DNA of 62,931 nucleotides from an uncultured Butyrivibrio sp. (GCF_947169445.1 NZ_CAMVPU010000022.1:1-62931), one strand, 5' to 3'; counted from the stretch's first letter, positions 18,780 to 29,517 are shown. Notes: generated by a model not told the origin, from the sequence alone. Numbers and translations are program-made.

Positions 18780-19718
18780 TTATACACATTTTTTTATTAC
18801 CATTGGCCAGAATACGCAGCCAAACATAATCATAATGAAGTAAGATAAGAGATTCCCCCAATGTGCGCCAAGAGCACCGGTTACTGTAGCGCCGGCAAAC
18901 CACTGATTCCAGGCAAGCATTATTCCAAGTCCTAAACATGAGAGAATCGGAAGATTAACTGATCCAACTGGAATCTCATAGTGAACATAATGACGTTCAA
19001 TAAAATTACCAATACAAACTCCAAGAAGTCCTCCGCAGGCTTTGAAGGAGTCATTCATCATCCTCTGAGGATCAACCAAAAGAACTCCCTCTATATAGTC
19101 CATAGGATACGGCTTAATCTGAATATATGTAAGAGCACATATCACAAATATTATTCCGCACAGGGAAAGAATATCCTGCATTTTCTGATTTCCCTCAATC
19201 TTTGATGACACAATTCCCACAACAAAGATGATCACAACGGATTCTAAAAATCCAACCAGAACATCCTGTGGTGTATGAACTCCAAGGAAATTTCTGGAAA
19301 ATCCAGTGAGCAGAATAAGAATTCCACATATCACTGCGAGCCATCTTCTCTTATCTTTTTGCCAGACAAAGGTTGTCCCATACATAGTTGTTCCGCACAG
19401 GGTATGTCCACTTGGAAAAGAGTATCCGGTTGCTGCCACTTTGGAATCACCGGCCGGATCAACAAACTCGGATCTTATCCAGGGCCTGTAGGCGCATACT
19501 GTCAGCTTGATCAAACCATTAACAACTTCGCCAACCCACAGAGTAGATATAAAACGATAGCCCCACTTTTTATCTACACTCCAAAAAACAATGTAAGGCA
19601 AGAATACCAGAAGATCTACTGCCAGTTTTGAAATCGCATTGAAGAATTCGTTAAAAATCCCCCCTGTGGCGTTGCGCAGATCCTGCAACATAATAAGATA
19701 CTGAATATCAATAGTCAT
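18780..19718 (-). CDS. PAP2-family membrane phosphatase
   Basis: This 312-residue polytopic membrane protein of the type 2 phosphatidic acid phosphatase superfamily should hydrolyse a lipid phosphate or pyrophosphate. The three family motifs are present: K-L-T-V-C-A-Y-R-P near residue 71, P-S-G-H near residue 102, and S-R-N-F-L-G-V-H-T-P-Q-D near residue 140 with the catalytic His. About six to eight hydrophobic helices follow the family pattern, with an extended C-terminal membrane part. The start has AGGAGAGGAG upstream. It begins 16 bases after the stop of the lipoprotein gene, so the two are co-transcribed. Undecaprenyl-pyrophosphate recycling or phospholipid turnover are the usual roles; I cannot choose between them. 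Confidence 0.88.
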   Translation of the reverse strand: MTIDIQYLIMLQDLRNATGGIFNEFFNAISKLAVDLLVFLPYIVFWSVDKKWGYRFISTLWVGEVVNGLIKLTVCAYRPWIRSEFVDPAGDSKVAATGYSFPSGHTLCGTTMYGTTFVWQKDKRRWLAVICGILILLTGFSRNFLGVHTPQDVLVGFLESVVIIFVVGIVSSKIEGNQKMQDILSLCGIIFVICALTYIQIKPYPMDYIEGVLLVDPQRMMNDSFKACGGLLGVCIGNFIERHYVHYEIPVGSVNLPILSCLGLGIMLAWNQWFAGATVTGALGAHWGNLLSYFIMIMFGCVFWPMVIKKCV

Positions 19719-19734
19719 TTCTTTCTCCTCTCCT

Positions 19735-20949
19735 TTAATTTTTCAGTTCCATATTTCCCAGAAAAGCTTCAATTATCTCATCTGTAGCCATTTGCTTAGC
19801 TTCATCTGCACTATAGGTAGAAGAAATCTTCACCACGAAATATCGATCATTTTTTGGAACAAAATAGTTGACATAGACCATATCTCCATCCTTGTATGGT
19901 CCTTCGCTCATAAGTAATGTACAGCCTGACTTTCCAAGGAATGTCACATCATCCTGTCTTGTAAGCTCAACTGTTTCATCAAACAAATTTGAACGCAAGT
20001 TACTAATGGCGTTCTCAATATTCATATCCTCTTCAAAATAGATGCTGATAAGGAAATCATTCCAATCGTCACATATAACACCGGAAAAAACATCTGAATC
20101 CTCCAGTTCAAGGCAGCAAACCTTTCGCATATCATACTGAGTTGTGTATTCAAAGTTGCCTACATGGTAAATAATCTGATCCTCTTCTCTTGTTGTAGGC
20201 GCATTTGGAATTGAAACCGGTGGCCATCCATACTGCTGATACTGAGTAATATAAAGTCCGTTTTGGTTTATATAGTAAGACAAAGCCTGCGCCTGATACT
20301 GATCTCTGTTATCACAGGCCTCCAGATATGCATCCTGAAGTTCCTTGGTATCAAAGAGTTTTTTGAAGGAAGGATCAAAGTCCGATCCATCTTCAAGAAA
20401 ATCAATGCCTGTCACCAGAGGGCTTTCACCTGTAGCATCAATGTGCGCTACTCCTCCATAGGAACCTCCAGAAGTTCCCTGCAATGTGGTATTGACCAGC
20501 TGATAAGCATACACCATGTACTCGCCCCACACTTTGACATCACCAGGATTGCTGTCATCAACCTTAACGACAGTCGGCACGCAAATCTGAAGATCTGCTT
20601 CGCTTTCCCCAAAAGTGTTTTCTATCAGAAACTGACTGATGCTGTCTCCATAATCAGCCCAATCCTCCGGTCCGTAGTAGTGGTATTCCGGAAGTGGAAA
20701 TGTAGGATAAGATATCTCAGAAGTTTCTTCCACTGATGACTCACTGCCAGCTTCTGCCACTTGGGTTTCCTGAGTATCCTTAGCAGATTCATCACCGCTC
20801 TCATTTGTCTGTGCTGCACCTTCTGTCTCCGTCGAAATATCTGTTCCAATTTCATTTGGATCCGTGACTGTGCTTGGCGTTTTACCACAGCTGGCAATGC
20901 CTACAGCCATGATAGCAGCTGTCATTGCCAAAACTAATCTTTTTTTCAT
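19735..20949 (-). CDS. Hypothetical secreted lipoprotein (404 aa)
   Basis: This lipoprotein should sit on the outer face of the membrane. The N-terminus has a positively charged start, a hydrophobic core and the lipobox I-A-S-C at residues 18-21. A low-complexity Glu/Thr/Ser linker of about 60 residues follows, then a globular region of ~300 residues rich in Tyr and Asp. I do not recognise a named domain. The C-terminal third (residues ~270-400, with T-R-Q-D-D-V-T-F-L-G and V-N-Y-F-V-P-K-N-D-R-Y-F-V-V) looks like a compact alpha/beta domain of the type found in secreted clostridial proteins. It is followed 16 bases later by the PAP2 phosphatase gene, suggesting a shared envelope role. Confidence 0.75.
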   Translation of the reverse strand: MKKRLVLAMTAAIMAVGIASCGKTPSTVTDPNEIGTDISTETEGAAQTNESGDESAKDTQETQVAEAGSESSVEETSEISYPTFPLPEYHYYGPEDWADYGDSISQFLIENTFGESEADLQICVPTVVKVDDSNPGDVKVWGEYMVYAYQLVNTTLQGTSGGSYGGVAHIDATGESPLVTGIDFLEDGSDFDPSFKKLFDTKELQDAYLEACDNRDQYQAQALSYYINQNGLYITQYQQYGWPPVSIPNAPTTREEDQIIYHVGNFEYTTQYDMRKVCCLELEDSDVFSGVICDDWNDFLISIYFEEDMNIENAISNLRSNLFDETVELTRQDDVTFLGKSGCTLLMSEGPYKDGDMVYVNYFVPKNDRYFVVKISSTYSADEAKQMATDEIIEAFLGNMELKN

Positions 20950-21080
20950 TTGTCTCCCCTTCTTAATGGAGGTAGTGTCTTTCGAACACTCCTTTATATT
21001 TATAAACCATTACCAATTAATTTTATCACGCTTAAATGTATACAAATCTTAAATGTCCATAAACAAGGGAGCTGAACGTC

Positions 21081-21113
21081 AAAAAAGAGCTGCAGGTATC
21101 TGCAACTCTTTTT
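21081..21113 (-). terminator. Intrinsic terminator after carB
   Basis: On the minus strand a GC-containing hairpin (arms around 21097-21108 and 21087-21094, four-base loop) flanked by A-rich and T-rich runs ends in six T residues about 20 bases after the carB stop. The A-run on the other side makes it potentially bidirectional. Confidence 0.8.
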
Positions 21114-21134
21114 CGCATTACGTTTTCTCTTGAT

Positions 21135-24100
21135 TTATAATTTGGCTATATCCACCAGTGTAAGTCCTTCTTCACTGCTGGCACTCTCAAGGCTGGTTAC
21201 AAGAGCTCTTGCTGTATCGAGGGCTGTGATTACGTTAACGCCTGTCTCGATGGCAGTTCTGCGGATTATGAAACCGTCACGGCTCTTATCTCTTCCCTGA
21301 GTAGGAGTATCGATTACAAGATCGATCTTGTGGCCAAGGATAAGGTCGATGACTGTAGGTGACTCCTGGCTGATACGATTTATCTTTCTCGCTGAAACAC
21401 CGTTTTCATTAAGAGTATCTGCGGTGGATCTTGTAGCGTAAATAATGTAGCCAAGCTTCTTATAACGCCTTGCTATATCAATGACTTCACCCTTATCAGC
21501 ATCCTTAACTGTTATGATCATCTGCTTGTGCTTAGGAAGGTGAACCCCGGCACCAAGGAAAGCCTTGTAAAGAGCTTCATCGAAGTTCTTACTGATTCCG
21601 AGGCACTCACCTGTACTCTTCATCTCAGGTCCAAGGCTGATCTCAGCTCCTCTTATCTTTTCAAAAGAGAACACCGGCATCTTGATGGCAACATAGCCAG
21701 CTTCCTTCTGAAGACCAGGAGTGTAACCAAGGTCTTTTAACTTCTTCCCCATCATTACCTGGGCTGCAAGGTCGACAATCGGAATACCTGTAACCTTACT
21801 GATATAAGGAACTGTTCTGGAGGAACGAGGATTTGCCTCGATGATATATACTTCATCTCCTACAGCTATGAACTGGACATTGATAAGGCCCACTACATGA
21901 AGAGCTTTAGCAAGTCTTCTTGTATATTCTGCAATTGTCTCCTTTACCTTGTCAGAAAGAGACTGGGCAGGATAAACAGAGATTGAGTCTCCTGAATGGA
22001 TACCGGATCTCTCGATATGCTCCATGATACCTGGGATTACAATATCATCGCCATCACACACAGCATCAACCTCAGTCTCAACACCCTGAAGATACTTATC
22101 TACAAGGATAGGATGATCCTGAGCGTATCTGTTAATGATGTTCATGAACTCTTCAATTTCTTCGTCAGAAAGAGCTATCTGCATTCCCTGACCACCAAGA
22201 ACGTAGGAAGGACGCACCAGTACAGGATAGCCAAGGCGATTAGCAACTTCCTTTGCTTCCTCGGCGGTATAAACTGTTGCCCCCTGAGCACGCTTGATCT
22301 GAGTCTGTTCAAGGATTTCATCAAAGATTTCCCTGTCTTCTGCAGCATCAACGTCTTTGGCATCAGTACCGTAGATCTTAACTCCCATCTTCATAAGATC
22401 CTGAGTGAGCTTGATTGCAGTCTGACCACCAAACTGAACAACGGCTCCGTCTGGCTTTTCAAGTCTTACGATATTCTCAACATCCTCCGCTGTAAGAGGC
22501 TCGAAGTAGAGCTTGTCAGCGATGTCAAAGTCAGTACTTACAGTTTCAGGGTTGTTGTTGATAATAATTGTTTCGTAGCCTGCTTTCTTGAAGGCCCATG
22601 TGGCATGAACTGAGCAGTAGTCAAATTCAATACCCTGACCGATTCTGATAGGGCCGCTGCCAAGAACAAGGATTTTTTTCTTAGCATCAGCTGAATCGTT
22701 TTTATCGTTATCTCCTGCCTCGTTTTCAGAGTCAGGTCCATTGTAAACAGAATAGTAGTAAGGTGTCTGGGCTTCAAACTCAGCTGCACAGGTATCTACA
22801 ATCTTGAAGCTTGCATGGATATTGTAGGCATCCCTGAGTTCTTTTAACACCTCTACAGAAAATCTGGTAAGACGGCTGATTACATTATCAGGATATTCAA
22901 GGCGCTTTGCTTCAAGGAGTGTCTCGAAGCTGATAACCTTTTTGGCATCTTCCAGAGTACCATTTTTACCTGCAGTATTCTTTTCACCGCATCTAAGGAG
23001 TTTAAGTTCCATCTTGACCAGGGTGTGGAGCTTATCAATAAACCACAGGTCGATCATGGTGATATCATGGATTTCCTGATGGCTGATTCCTCGGCGAAGA
23101 GCCTCTGCAATTACCCAGATTCTCTGATCGTCTACAACCTTAAGTCTGTCCTGAAGTTCATCATCTTCAAGGTCAGAGAAGTCAACACTTGTCAGGCAGT
23201 CCACATGCTGCTCCAGGCTTCTGATAGCCTTCATCATAGCACCTTCGAAGTTAGTGCAGATACTCATTACTTCGCCGGTAGCCTTCATCTGTGTGGTAAG
23301 AGTTCTTTTAGCTGTAATGAATTTATCGAATGGAAGTCTTGGGAACTTCACTACGCAGTAATCCAGGGTCGGCTCAAAGCTTGCATAAGTCTTTCCTGTA
23401 ATAGCGTTCTTAATCTCATCAAGTGTATATCCAAGAGCAATCTTGGCTGCTACCTTGGCAATCGGATATCCTGTTGCCTTACTTGCAAGGGCAGATGAGC
23501 GGCTAACTCTTGGGTTAACCTCAATAACACAATACTCAAAGCTTGTAGGATGAAGCGCAAACTGAACGTTACATCCACCTGTAATCTTAAGTTCATCAAT
23601 AATACTAAGTGCTGCACTTCTAAGCATCTGATATTCTTTATCAGAAAGTGTCTGTGAAGGAGCCACTACTATTGAATCTCCTGTATGAACACCTACAGGG
23701 TCAATGTTCTCCATATTGCAGACAGTAATGCAGTTTCCAAGGCTGTCTCTCATTACCTCGTATTCGATCTCTTTCCAACCTGCAATACATCTCTCTACAA
23801 GAACTTCGTTTGCTCTTGAAAGTCTCAGACCATTTTCAAGGATTTCAACGCACTGAGCCTGATTATAAGCAATACCGCCTCCCGATCCACCAAGGGTATA
23901 AGCAGGTCTAAGTACAACCGGATAGCCTATCTTACTGGCAAAAGCCACACCATCCTGCACATTATGAACTACCAGGGATGCAGCAACCGGCTGTCCCAGT
24001 TTTTCCATAGTATCCTTGAATTCCTGACGATCCTCAGCCTTTCTGATGGTCTCTGCAGTTGTTCCAAGAAGCTTTACTCCATGAGCTTTAAGGAATCCTG

Positions 24101-24413
24101 ATTCATCCAGCTCCATTCCAAGATTAAGTCCGGCCTGGCCTCCAAGTGTTGGAAGGATCGAGTCGGGCTTTTCTTTTTCTATTATCTGCTCTAAGACCTT
24201 GACTGTAAGAGGTTCGATATAAACTTCGTCTGCAATGTCTCTGTCAGTCATAATAGTAGCCGGGTTAGAGTTAACCAGAACAACCTCTATTCCCTCTTCC
24301 TTAAGAGATCTGCAGGCCTGAGTTCCGGCATAGTCAAATTCCGCCGCCTGTCCTATTACTATAGGTCCTGAACCTATTACCAGAACCTTTTTAACATCTT
24401 TATTCTTGGGCAT
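21135..24413 (-). CDS. carB: Carbamoyl-phosphate synthase large subunit
   Basis: This enzyme makes carbamoyl phosphate from bicarbonate, ammonia (passed from the small subunit) and two ATP, for pyrimidine and arginine synthesis. At 1092 residues it is slightly longer than the usual ~1070. The two homologous halves are clear: K-V-L-V-I-G-S-G-P-I-V-I-G-Q at the start and K-I-L-V-L-G-S-G-P-I-R-I-G-Q near residue 583, each followed by an ATP-grasp domain. A C-terminal MGS-like allosteric domain (T-P-T-Q-G-R-D near residue 1043) completes it. Extra residues lie before the second half in a Asp/Asn/Lys-rich insertion near 570-580. It starts 48 bases after carA. Confidence 0.98.
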   Translation of the reverse strand: MPKNKDVKKVLVIGSGPIVIGQAAEFDYAGTQACRSLKEEGIEVVLVNSNPATIMTDRDIADEVYIEPLTVKVLEQIIEKEKPDSILPTLGGQAGLNLGMELDESGFLKAHGVKLLGTTAETIRKAEDRQEFKDTMEKLGQPVAASLVVHNVQDGVAFASKIGYPVVLRPAYTLGGSGGGIAYNQAQCVEILENGLRLSRANEVLVERCIAGWKEIEYEVMRDSLGNCITVCNMENIDPVGVHTGDSIVVAPSQTLSDKEYQMLRSAALSIIDELKITGGCNVQFALHPTSFEYCVIEVNPRVSRSSALASKATGYPIAKVAAKIALGYTLDEIKNAITGKTYASFEPTLDYCVVKFPRLPFDKFITAKRTLTTQMKATGEVMSICTNFEGAMMKAIRSLEQHVDCLTSVDFSDLEDDELQDRLKVVDDQRIWVIAEALRRGISHQEIHDITMIDLWFIDKLHTLVKMELKLLRCGEKNTAGKNGTLEDAKKVISFETLLEAKRLEYPDNVISRLTRFSVEVLKELRDAYNIHASFKIVDTCAAEFEAQTPYYYSVYNGPDSENEAGDNDKNDSADAKKKILVLGSGPIRIGQGIEFDYCSVHATWAFKKAGYETIIINNNPETVSTDFDIADKLYFEPLTAEDVENIVRLEKPDGAVVQFGGQTAIKLTQDLMKMGVKIYGTDAKDVDAAEDREIFDEILEQTQIKRAQGATVYTAEEAKEVANRLGYPVLVRPSYVLGGQGMQIALSDEEIEEFMNIINRYAQDHPILVDKYLQGVETEVDAVCDGDDIVIPGIMEHIERSGIHSGDSISVYPAQSLSDKVKETIAEYTRRLAKALHVVGLINVQFIAVGDEVYIIEANPRSSRTVPYISKVTGIPIVDLAAQVMMGKKLKDLGYTPGLQKEAGYVAIKMPVFSFEKIRGAEISLGPEMKSTGECLGISKNFDEALYKAFLGAGVHLPKHKQMIITVKDADKGEVIDIARRYKKLGYIIYATRSTADTLNENGVSARKINRISQESPTVIDLILGHKIDLVIDTPTQGRDKSRDGFIIRRTAIETGVNVITALDTARALVTSLESASSEEGLTLVDIAKL

Positions 24414-24461
24414 TTCCTAGTATCCTTTCTCATTATGCATGTTAATGGAGCCATGCATGAC

Positions 24462-25697
24462 TCACTTTGACGCGCACATCATATCAATAAATCTGTCAAA
24501 TAAGTAGCTGCTATCCTGTGGGCCGGGACATGCTTCAGGATGGAACTGCACTGTAAAAATGTTCTTTCCTACGTAGGACAGTCCCTCGTTAGTTCCATCA
24601 TTTACATTTATAAATGCCGGCTCAGCCACAGTTTTATCAAGTTTATCCATATCTACGACATAGCCGTGATTCTGGGATGAGATGTACACTTTTCCATTGG
24701 AAAGGTCTTTTACAGGATGATTGCCACCTCTGTGACCATATTTAAGTTTGTAAGTATCCGCTCCGGTTGCAAGAGCCATGAGCTGATGACCAAGGCAGAT
24801 AGCGAATATTGGAGTATCAGAAGCATATAACTTCTTGATCTCTTCAATTACCCCTCTGCAATCCTTAGGGTCTCCAGGACCATTGGAAAGCATGATTCCA
24901 TCTGGCTTGTCACGAAGAATCTCCTCTGCAGATGTATCAAAAGGATAGATTGTAACATCGCACCCTCTTGCAGAAAGGGAATCTGCTATATTCTTCTTGG
25001 CTCCAAGGTCAAGGAGCGCTACTTTCAAAGGTCTGGTCTCTTTGTTGTCCTCAGCAGATACTCTTCCGTTTAGTTCTCTAACTATAGCAGGGCGCTTCTC
25101 TCTTTTGCTCTTGTCCCCGCTAAGTGATGCTTCATAGTCTTCCTTTATAAAAACAGCACTTCCTGTCAGCGGACCATTTTCCGAAAGATCAGCTACTCCC
25201 TTCTGGAATTTCTTTTCCTTGCAGGATACGCGGCTGACCACATCACCTGTTGTATAGGCATGGAGCTTTTCCTTAACATCCTCATAAGATAAGCTTTCAT
25301 TGGTGGTAATATAACCATTCATGGTACCTTTATCTCTAAGGAGTCTTACAAGTGCTCTTGTATCTATTCCTTCGATTCCTGGAATCTCATATTTTTCCAT
25401 AAAATCCTGAACCGTCATATCGCATCTGAAATTCGATGCTACATGGGACAGTTCTCTTACGATGATTGCATCAACCCAAGGTCTGTCAGATTCCATATCA
25501 TCAAGACATACTCCGTAGTTACCAATAAGTGGATATGTCATACAAACCGCCTGGCCGGCATATGACGGATCCGTGAATACTTCCACGTATCCCGCCATAG
25601 ATGTATTGAAAACAATCTCACTCACTACATCTTTATCCGCACCAATGTGCTTTCCAGTGAAGACTGTTCCATCTTCAAGTATAAGTCTTGCCTTCAT
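24462..25697 (-). CDS. carA: Carbamoyl-phosphate synthase small subunit
   Basis: This glutaminase subunit hydrolyses glutamine and channels ammonia to CarB. Residues 1-155 form the CarA N-terminal domain (N-T-S-M-A-G-Y, S-Y-A-G-Q), and residues ~224-411 form a class I glutamine amidotransferase with catalytic C301 (A-I-C-L-G-H-Q), H386 and E388 (Q-F-H-P-E-A). It has 411 residues, longer than the usual 360-380, because a charged insertion (about residues 165-222) separates the two domains. It starts 13 bases after the purL stop and precedes carB by 48 bases. The shared transcript with purL joins purine and pyrimidine glutamine-dependent steps. Confidence 0.97.
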   Translation of the reverse strand: MKARLILEDGTVFTGKHIGADKDVVSEIVFNTSMAGYVEVFTDPSYAGQAVCMTYPLIGNYGVCLDDMESDRPWVDAIIVRELSHVASNFRCDMTVQDFMEKYEIPGIEGIDTRALVRLLRDKGTMNGYITTNESLSYEDVKEKLHAYTTGDVVSRVSCKEKKFQKGVADLSENGPLTGSAVFIKEDYEASLSGDKSKREKRPAIVRELNGRVSAEDNKETRPLKVALLDLGAKKNIADSLSARGCDVTIYPFDTSAEEILRDKPDGIMLSNGPGDPKDCRGVIEEIKKLYASDTPIFAICLGHQLMALATGADTYKLKYGHRGGNHPVKDLSNGKVYISSQNHGYVVDMDKLDKTVAEPAFINVNDGTNEGLSYVGKNIFTVQFHPEACPGPQDSSYLFDRFIDMMCASK

Positions 25698-25710
25698 TAT
25701 TTTTCCTCCA

Positions 25711-28700
25711 TCACTTGAAGTAAGCTACACCACTCTCGAAGATGCGAAGATCCTGCTCTCCGTAGATGTTTATAGCTACACCGTCACCACGGCGCTCTGA
25801 ATGAGCCATCTTACCAAGGCATCTTCCATCAGGTGAAAGGATACCCTCAACAGCTCTATAGGAACCATTGATGTTCCACTCATCATCCATGGTCACATTT
25901 CCATCAAGATCACAGTACTGAGTTGCAATCTGTCCATTTGCAAAAAGCTTGTCCAGTACATCCTCAGGAGCTACAAATCTTCCTTCTCCGTGGGATGCAG
26001 GGTTTGTGTAAACTCCGCCAAGCTTTGCCTGTGACAGCCATGGTGAATTGTTGGATACAACCTTTATAGTAGCCATCTTGGAAATATGTCTTCCAATTGT
26101 GTTAAATGTAAGTGTAGGTGAATCAGCAGTCTGTCCTGTGATCATACCGTTTGGTACAAGACCAAGCTTGATCATAGCCTGGAATCCGTTACAGATACCA
26201 AGTGCAAGACCATCTCTATTGTGAAGAAGATCATCTACTGCTGCCTTAATCTCCTCATTCTGGAAGGCAGTTGCAAAGAACTTAGCACTTCCGTCAGGTT
26301 CATCACCTGCTGAAAATCCGCCAGGGAACATTATGATCTGTGCATTCTCGATTGCCTTCTTAAACTCAGCTACAGACTCTTCAATATCCTGCGCGTTTCT
26401 ATTTCTAAAGATTCTGATGTCCACATCGGCTCCTGCGCGTCTGAAGGCCTCAGCGCTGTCATACTCACAGTTTGTTCCAGGGAACACCGGAATAAATACT
26501 GTAGGCTTTGCCACTTTATTCTTACAGATGTGAATGCTCTCAGCTTTAAATACATCTGATTTAACTTCTGTCTTCTCGGCATTTACTGTTGAGTGGAATA
26601 CCTTCTCAAGCTTGTTCTTCCAAGACTCAAGCGCTTCATCCATTGAAAGGGAAGTTCCACATGCAGCAAAGCTTGCATCCTCTGTAACCTCACCGATTTC
26701 CCTTGCACCCTCAAGATTAAGAACTTCTGAAAGCTTATCTGCAGGTACTTCTGCAACAATATCCGCTATGTCATTGGTAAAGAGCTCTTTTGCAGTAATA
26801 GAATCAGCTATCTTAACTCCAAGTCCGTTACCGAAAGCCATCTTGCAAAGTGCTGCAGCTATACCATAACAATCCTCAGCATAAGCAGAAACAATGGCGC
26901 CACTTCTCATAAGCTCTGTGATCTCACCATAGAGCTTCATTACCTTGTCATAATCAGGAAGATCATACTTATCCTTGGCAATCCTGAACTGAACAAGCTT
27001 ATTGCCTGCCTTCTTAAGCTCAGGTGTAACAACATCTGAAAGCTTAGCAACATCTACAGCAAAAGAAACAAGTGTCGGAGGAACGTTTATCTCATTAAAG
27101 GAACCTGACATGGAATCCTTACCACCGATTGAAGCAATTCCAAACTTAAGCTGAGCATCGAATGCACCAAGAAGTGCTGCAAAAGGCTGGCTCCAACGCT
27201 GTGGATCCTCTGTCATTCTCTTAAAGTACTCCTGGAATGTGAAGTGAAGATTCCTGTAATCACCACCTGTAGCTACTATTCTTGCAACTGACTCAGTAAC
27301 CGCGTAAGCTGCACCATGATACGGGCTCCAGCTTGAAAGATATGGATCAAAGCCATAACTCATCATAGTTACTGTATCTGTTTTTCCTGCAAGTACAGGA
27401 AGTTTAGCTACCATTGCCTGGGTCTCTGTGAGCTGATATTTTCCACCATAAGGCATAAGTACTGATCCCGCGCCGATGGATGAATCAAACATCTCAACAA
27501 GTCCTTTTTGTGAGCATACATTAAGGTCTGAAAGTTCTGCCTTAAGAGCTGTCTTTACATCATTATTTGAAAGGGCTTCGCAAACTTCCTTGCTGGCTAT
27601 TTTGTCAAAATAGTTATCTTCCTGGACAGGAGCTTCAACCTTAACTGTTGTCTCCTGATGAGCTCCGTTTGTATCAAGGAAAGCTCTCTTGATATCTACA
27701 ATCTTCTTACCTCTCCAGTTAAGGACAAGTCTTGGCTCCTTAGTCACAACAGCCACCTTAACAGCCTCAAGGTTCTCCTGTGCTGCATATTCAAGGAACT
27801 GCTCTGCATCCTTAGGATCAACAACTACTGCCATTCTCTCCTGAGATTCTGATATAGCAAGTTCAGTACCATCAAGCCCCGCATACTTTTTAGTTACAAG
27901 GTCAAGATTGATATCAAGACCCGGAGCAAGCTCACCGATTGCTACTGAAACACCGCCTGCACCAAAGTCGTTACATTTCTTGATAAGTTCACTTACTTCC
28001 GGCCTTCTAAAGAGTCTCTGGAGCTTTCTCTCTGTAGGAGCATTACCCTTCTGAACCTCTGCACCGCAGCTTGTAAGTGATTTGCTGTCATGAGCCTTTG
28101 AAGAACCTGTTGCTCCGCCGCAGCCATCTCTTCCGGTTCTGCCACCAAGAAGAATGATGATATCTCCAGGATCAGCACTTTCTCTGATTACATGCTCCTG
28201 TGGAGCTGCACCCATTACTGCACCAATCTCCATTCTCTTTGCAACATAACCTGGATGATAAACCTCTTTTACATAACCGGTTGCAAGTCCGATCTGGTTT
28301 CCATAGGATGAATAACCGCTTGCAGCGCCTCTAACAAGCTTTTTCTGTGAAAGCTTACCCTTCATAGTCTCTGCCACAGGAACTGTAGGATCAGCAGCGC
28401 CAGTTACGCGCATAGCCTGATATACATAGCCTCTTCCTGAAAGCGGATCTCTTATTGCTCCGCCAAGACAGGTTGCAGCACCTCCGAAGGGCTCAATCTC
28501 TGTTGGATGGTTATGAGTTTCATTTTTGAAGAATACAAGCCAGTTCTCAGTCTGAGGCCCTTTTCCGTAGTCTACTTCAACCGGAACAACTACAGTACAT
28601 GCATTGTTCTCCTCAGATTCTTCCATGTCTGTGAGCTTTCCATCTTTTTTAAGCTTCTTCATTCCCATAAGGGCAATGTCCATAAGGGAAATAAACTTCT

Positions 28701-29517
28701 CTTTCTTTTTATCATCAGTTGTATAAAGAGCATCTCTTGCAGAAAGGTAATCTTCATAAGAAGCCTTGATTGGCTCAGCATAGAAGCCATCCTCAAATGT
28801 GATTTCTTTAAGCTCTGTTCCAAATGTTGTATGACGGCAGTGGTCTGACCAGTATGTATCCAGAACTCTGATCTCTGTCATGGACGGATCACGCTTCTCA
28901 TCATCGTGGAAGTACTGCTGTATCCATTTGAAATCATTAAATGTCATAGCAAGGCCAAGTGACTCATAAAGAGCCTTGAGCTCGTTCTCAGGCATATCCT
29001 TAAAGCCATCAAAGGTCTTTACATCTTCAGGCTCGTCATAGTTTTCTACAAGTGTTTCAGGCTTTTCGTCAGCTGCAATTCTGCTGTCAACAGGGTTCAT
29101 AGTGTACTCTTTGATTCTGTCGAGCTCTTCATCTGATATATTTCCAATGAGCATATAAGTCACAGCCGTCTTGATAACAGGCTCCTCGTCACCCTTTATA
29201 AAGCGAACGCACTGAACGGCAGAATCTGCTCTCTGATCGAACTGTCCGGGAAGAGCTTCAATACTGAAAACCTTGGCTCCCTGTGGGATCTCGATTTCTT
29301 CTCTGTAGAGGATATCTACAGGGGGCTCTGAAAATACTGTGCTTACTGCCTTTTCAAATACTGGATCTGAAACATTCTGCACATCGTATCTGATGAAGAT
29401 TCTCACCTTCTCAACGCCCTTAATTCCAAGATAACCTGCAATCTCAGATTTCAGTTCCCTTGCTTTTCCAGCAAAAGGTTCCTTCTTTTCTACGTAGATT
29501 CGTCTTACAATGCTCAT
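25711..29517 (-). CDS. purL: Phosphoribosylformylglycinamidine synthase, single chain
   Basis: This 1268-residue enzyme converts FGAR to FGAM in purine synthesis using glutamine and ATP. The synthetase part holds the D-H-C-R-H-T-T-F motif near residue 230, H-N-H-P-T-E-I-E-P-F-G-G-A near 335, and the G-G-R-T-G-R-D-G loop. The C-terminal ~280 residues are a class I glutaminase with catalytic Cys in L-G-I-C-N-G-F-Q and the late H-S-E-R-R. I chose the ATG of M-S-I-V-R-R, preceded by AGAGGAG; an upstream in-frame start would add 20 residues and run through the palindrome after the TetR gene. It follows the TetR gene by 61 bases and precedes carA by 13. Confidence 0.97.
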   Translation of the reverse strand: MSIVRRIYVEKKEPFAGKARELKSEIAGYLGIKGVEKVRIFIRYDVQNVSDPVFEKAVSTVFSEPPVDILYREEIEIPQGAKVFSIEALPGQFDQRADSAVQCVRFIKGDEEPVIKTAVTYMLIGNISDEELDRIKEYTMNPVDSRIAADEKPETLVENYDEPEDVKTFDGFKDMPENELKALYESLGLAMTFNDFKWIQQYFHDDEKRDPSMTEIRVLDTYWSDHCRHTTFGTELKEITFEDGFYAEPIKASYEDYLSARDALYTTDDKKKEKFISLMDIALMGMKKLKKDGKLTDMEESEENNACTVVVPVEVDYGKGPQTENWLVFFKNETHNHPTEIEPFGGAATCLGGAIRDPLSGRGYVYQAMRVTGAADPTVPVAETMKGKLSQKKLVRGAASGYSSYGNQIGLATGYVKEVYHPGYVAKRMEIGAVMGAAPQEHVIRESADPGDIIILLGGRTGRDGCGGATGSSKAHDSKSLTSCGAEVQKGNAPTERKLQRLFRRPEVSELIKKCNDFGAGGVSVAIGELAPGLDINLDLVTKKYAGLDGTELAISESQERMAVVVDPKDAEQFLEYAAQENLEAVKVAVVTKEPRLVLNWRGKKIVDIKRAFLDTNGAHQETTVKVEAPVQEDNYFDKIASKEVCEALSNNDVKTALKAELSDLNVCSQKGLVEMFDSSIGAGSVLMPYGGKYQLTETQAMVAKLPVLAGKTDTVTMMSYGFDPYLSSWSPYHGAAYAVTESVARIVATGGDYRNLHFTFQEYFKRMTEDPQRWSQPFAALLGAFDAQLKFGIASIGGKDSMSGSFNEINVPPTLVSFAVDVAKLSDVVTPELKKAGNKLVQFRIAKDKYDLPDYDKVMKLYGEITELMRSGAIVSAYAEDCYGIAAALCKMAFGNGLGVKIADSITAKELFTNDIADIVAEVPADKLSEVLNLEGAREIGEVTEDASFAACGTSLSMDEALESWKNKLEKVFHSTVNAEKTEVKSDVFKAESIHICKNKVAKPTVFIPVFPGTNCEYDSAEAFRRAGADVDIRIFRNRNAQDIEESVAEFKKAIENAQIIMFPGGFSAGDEPDGSAKFFATAFQNEEIKAAVDDLLHNRDGLALGICNGFQAMIKLGLVPNGMITGQTADSPTLTFNTIGRHISKMATIKVVSNNSPWLSQAKLGGVYTNPASHGEGRFVAPEDVLDKLFANGQIATQYCDLDGNVTMDDEWNINGSYRAVEGILSPDGRCLGKMAHSERRGDGVAINIYGEQDLRIFESGVAYFK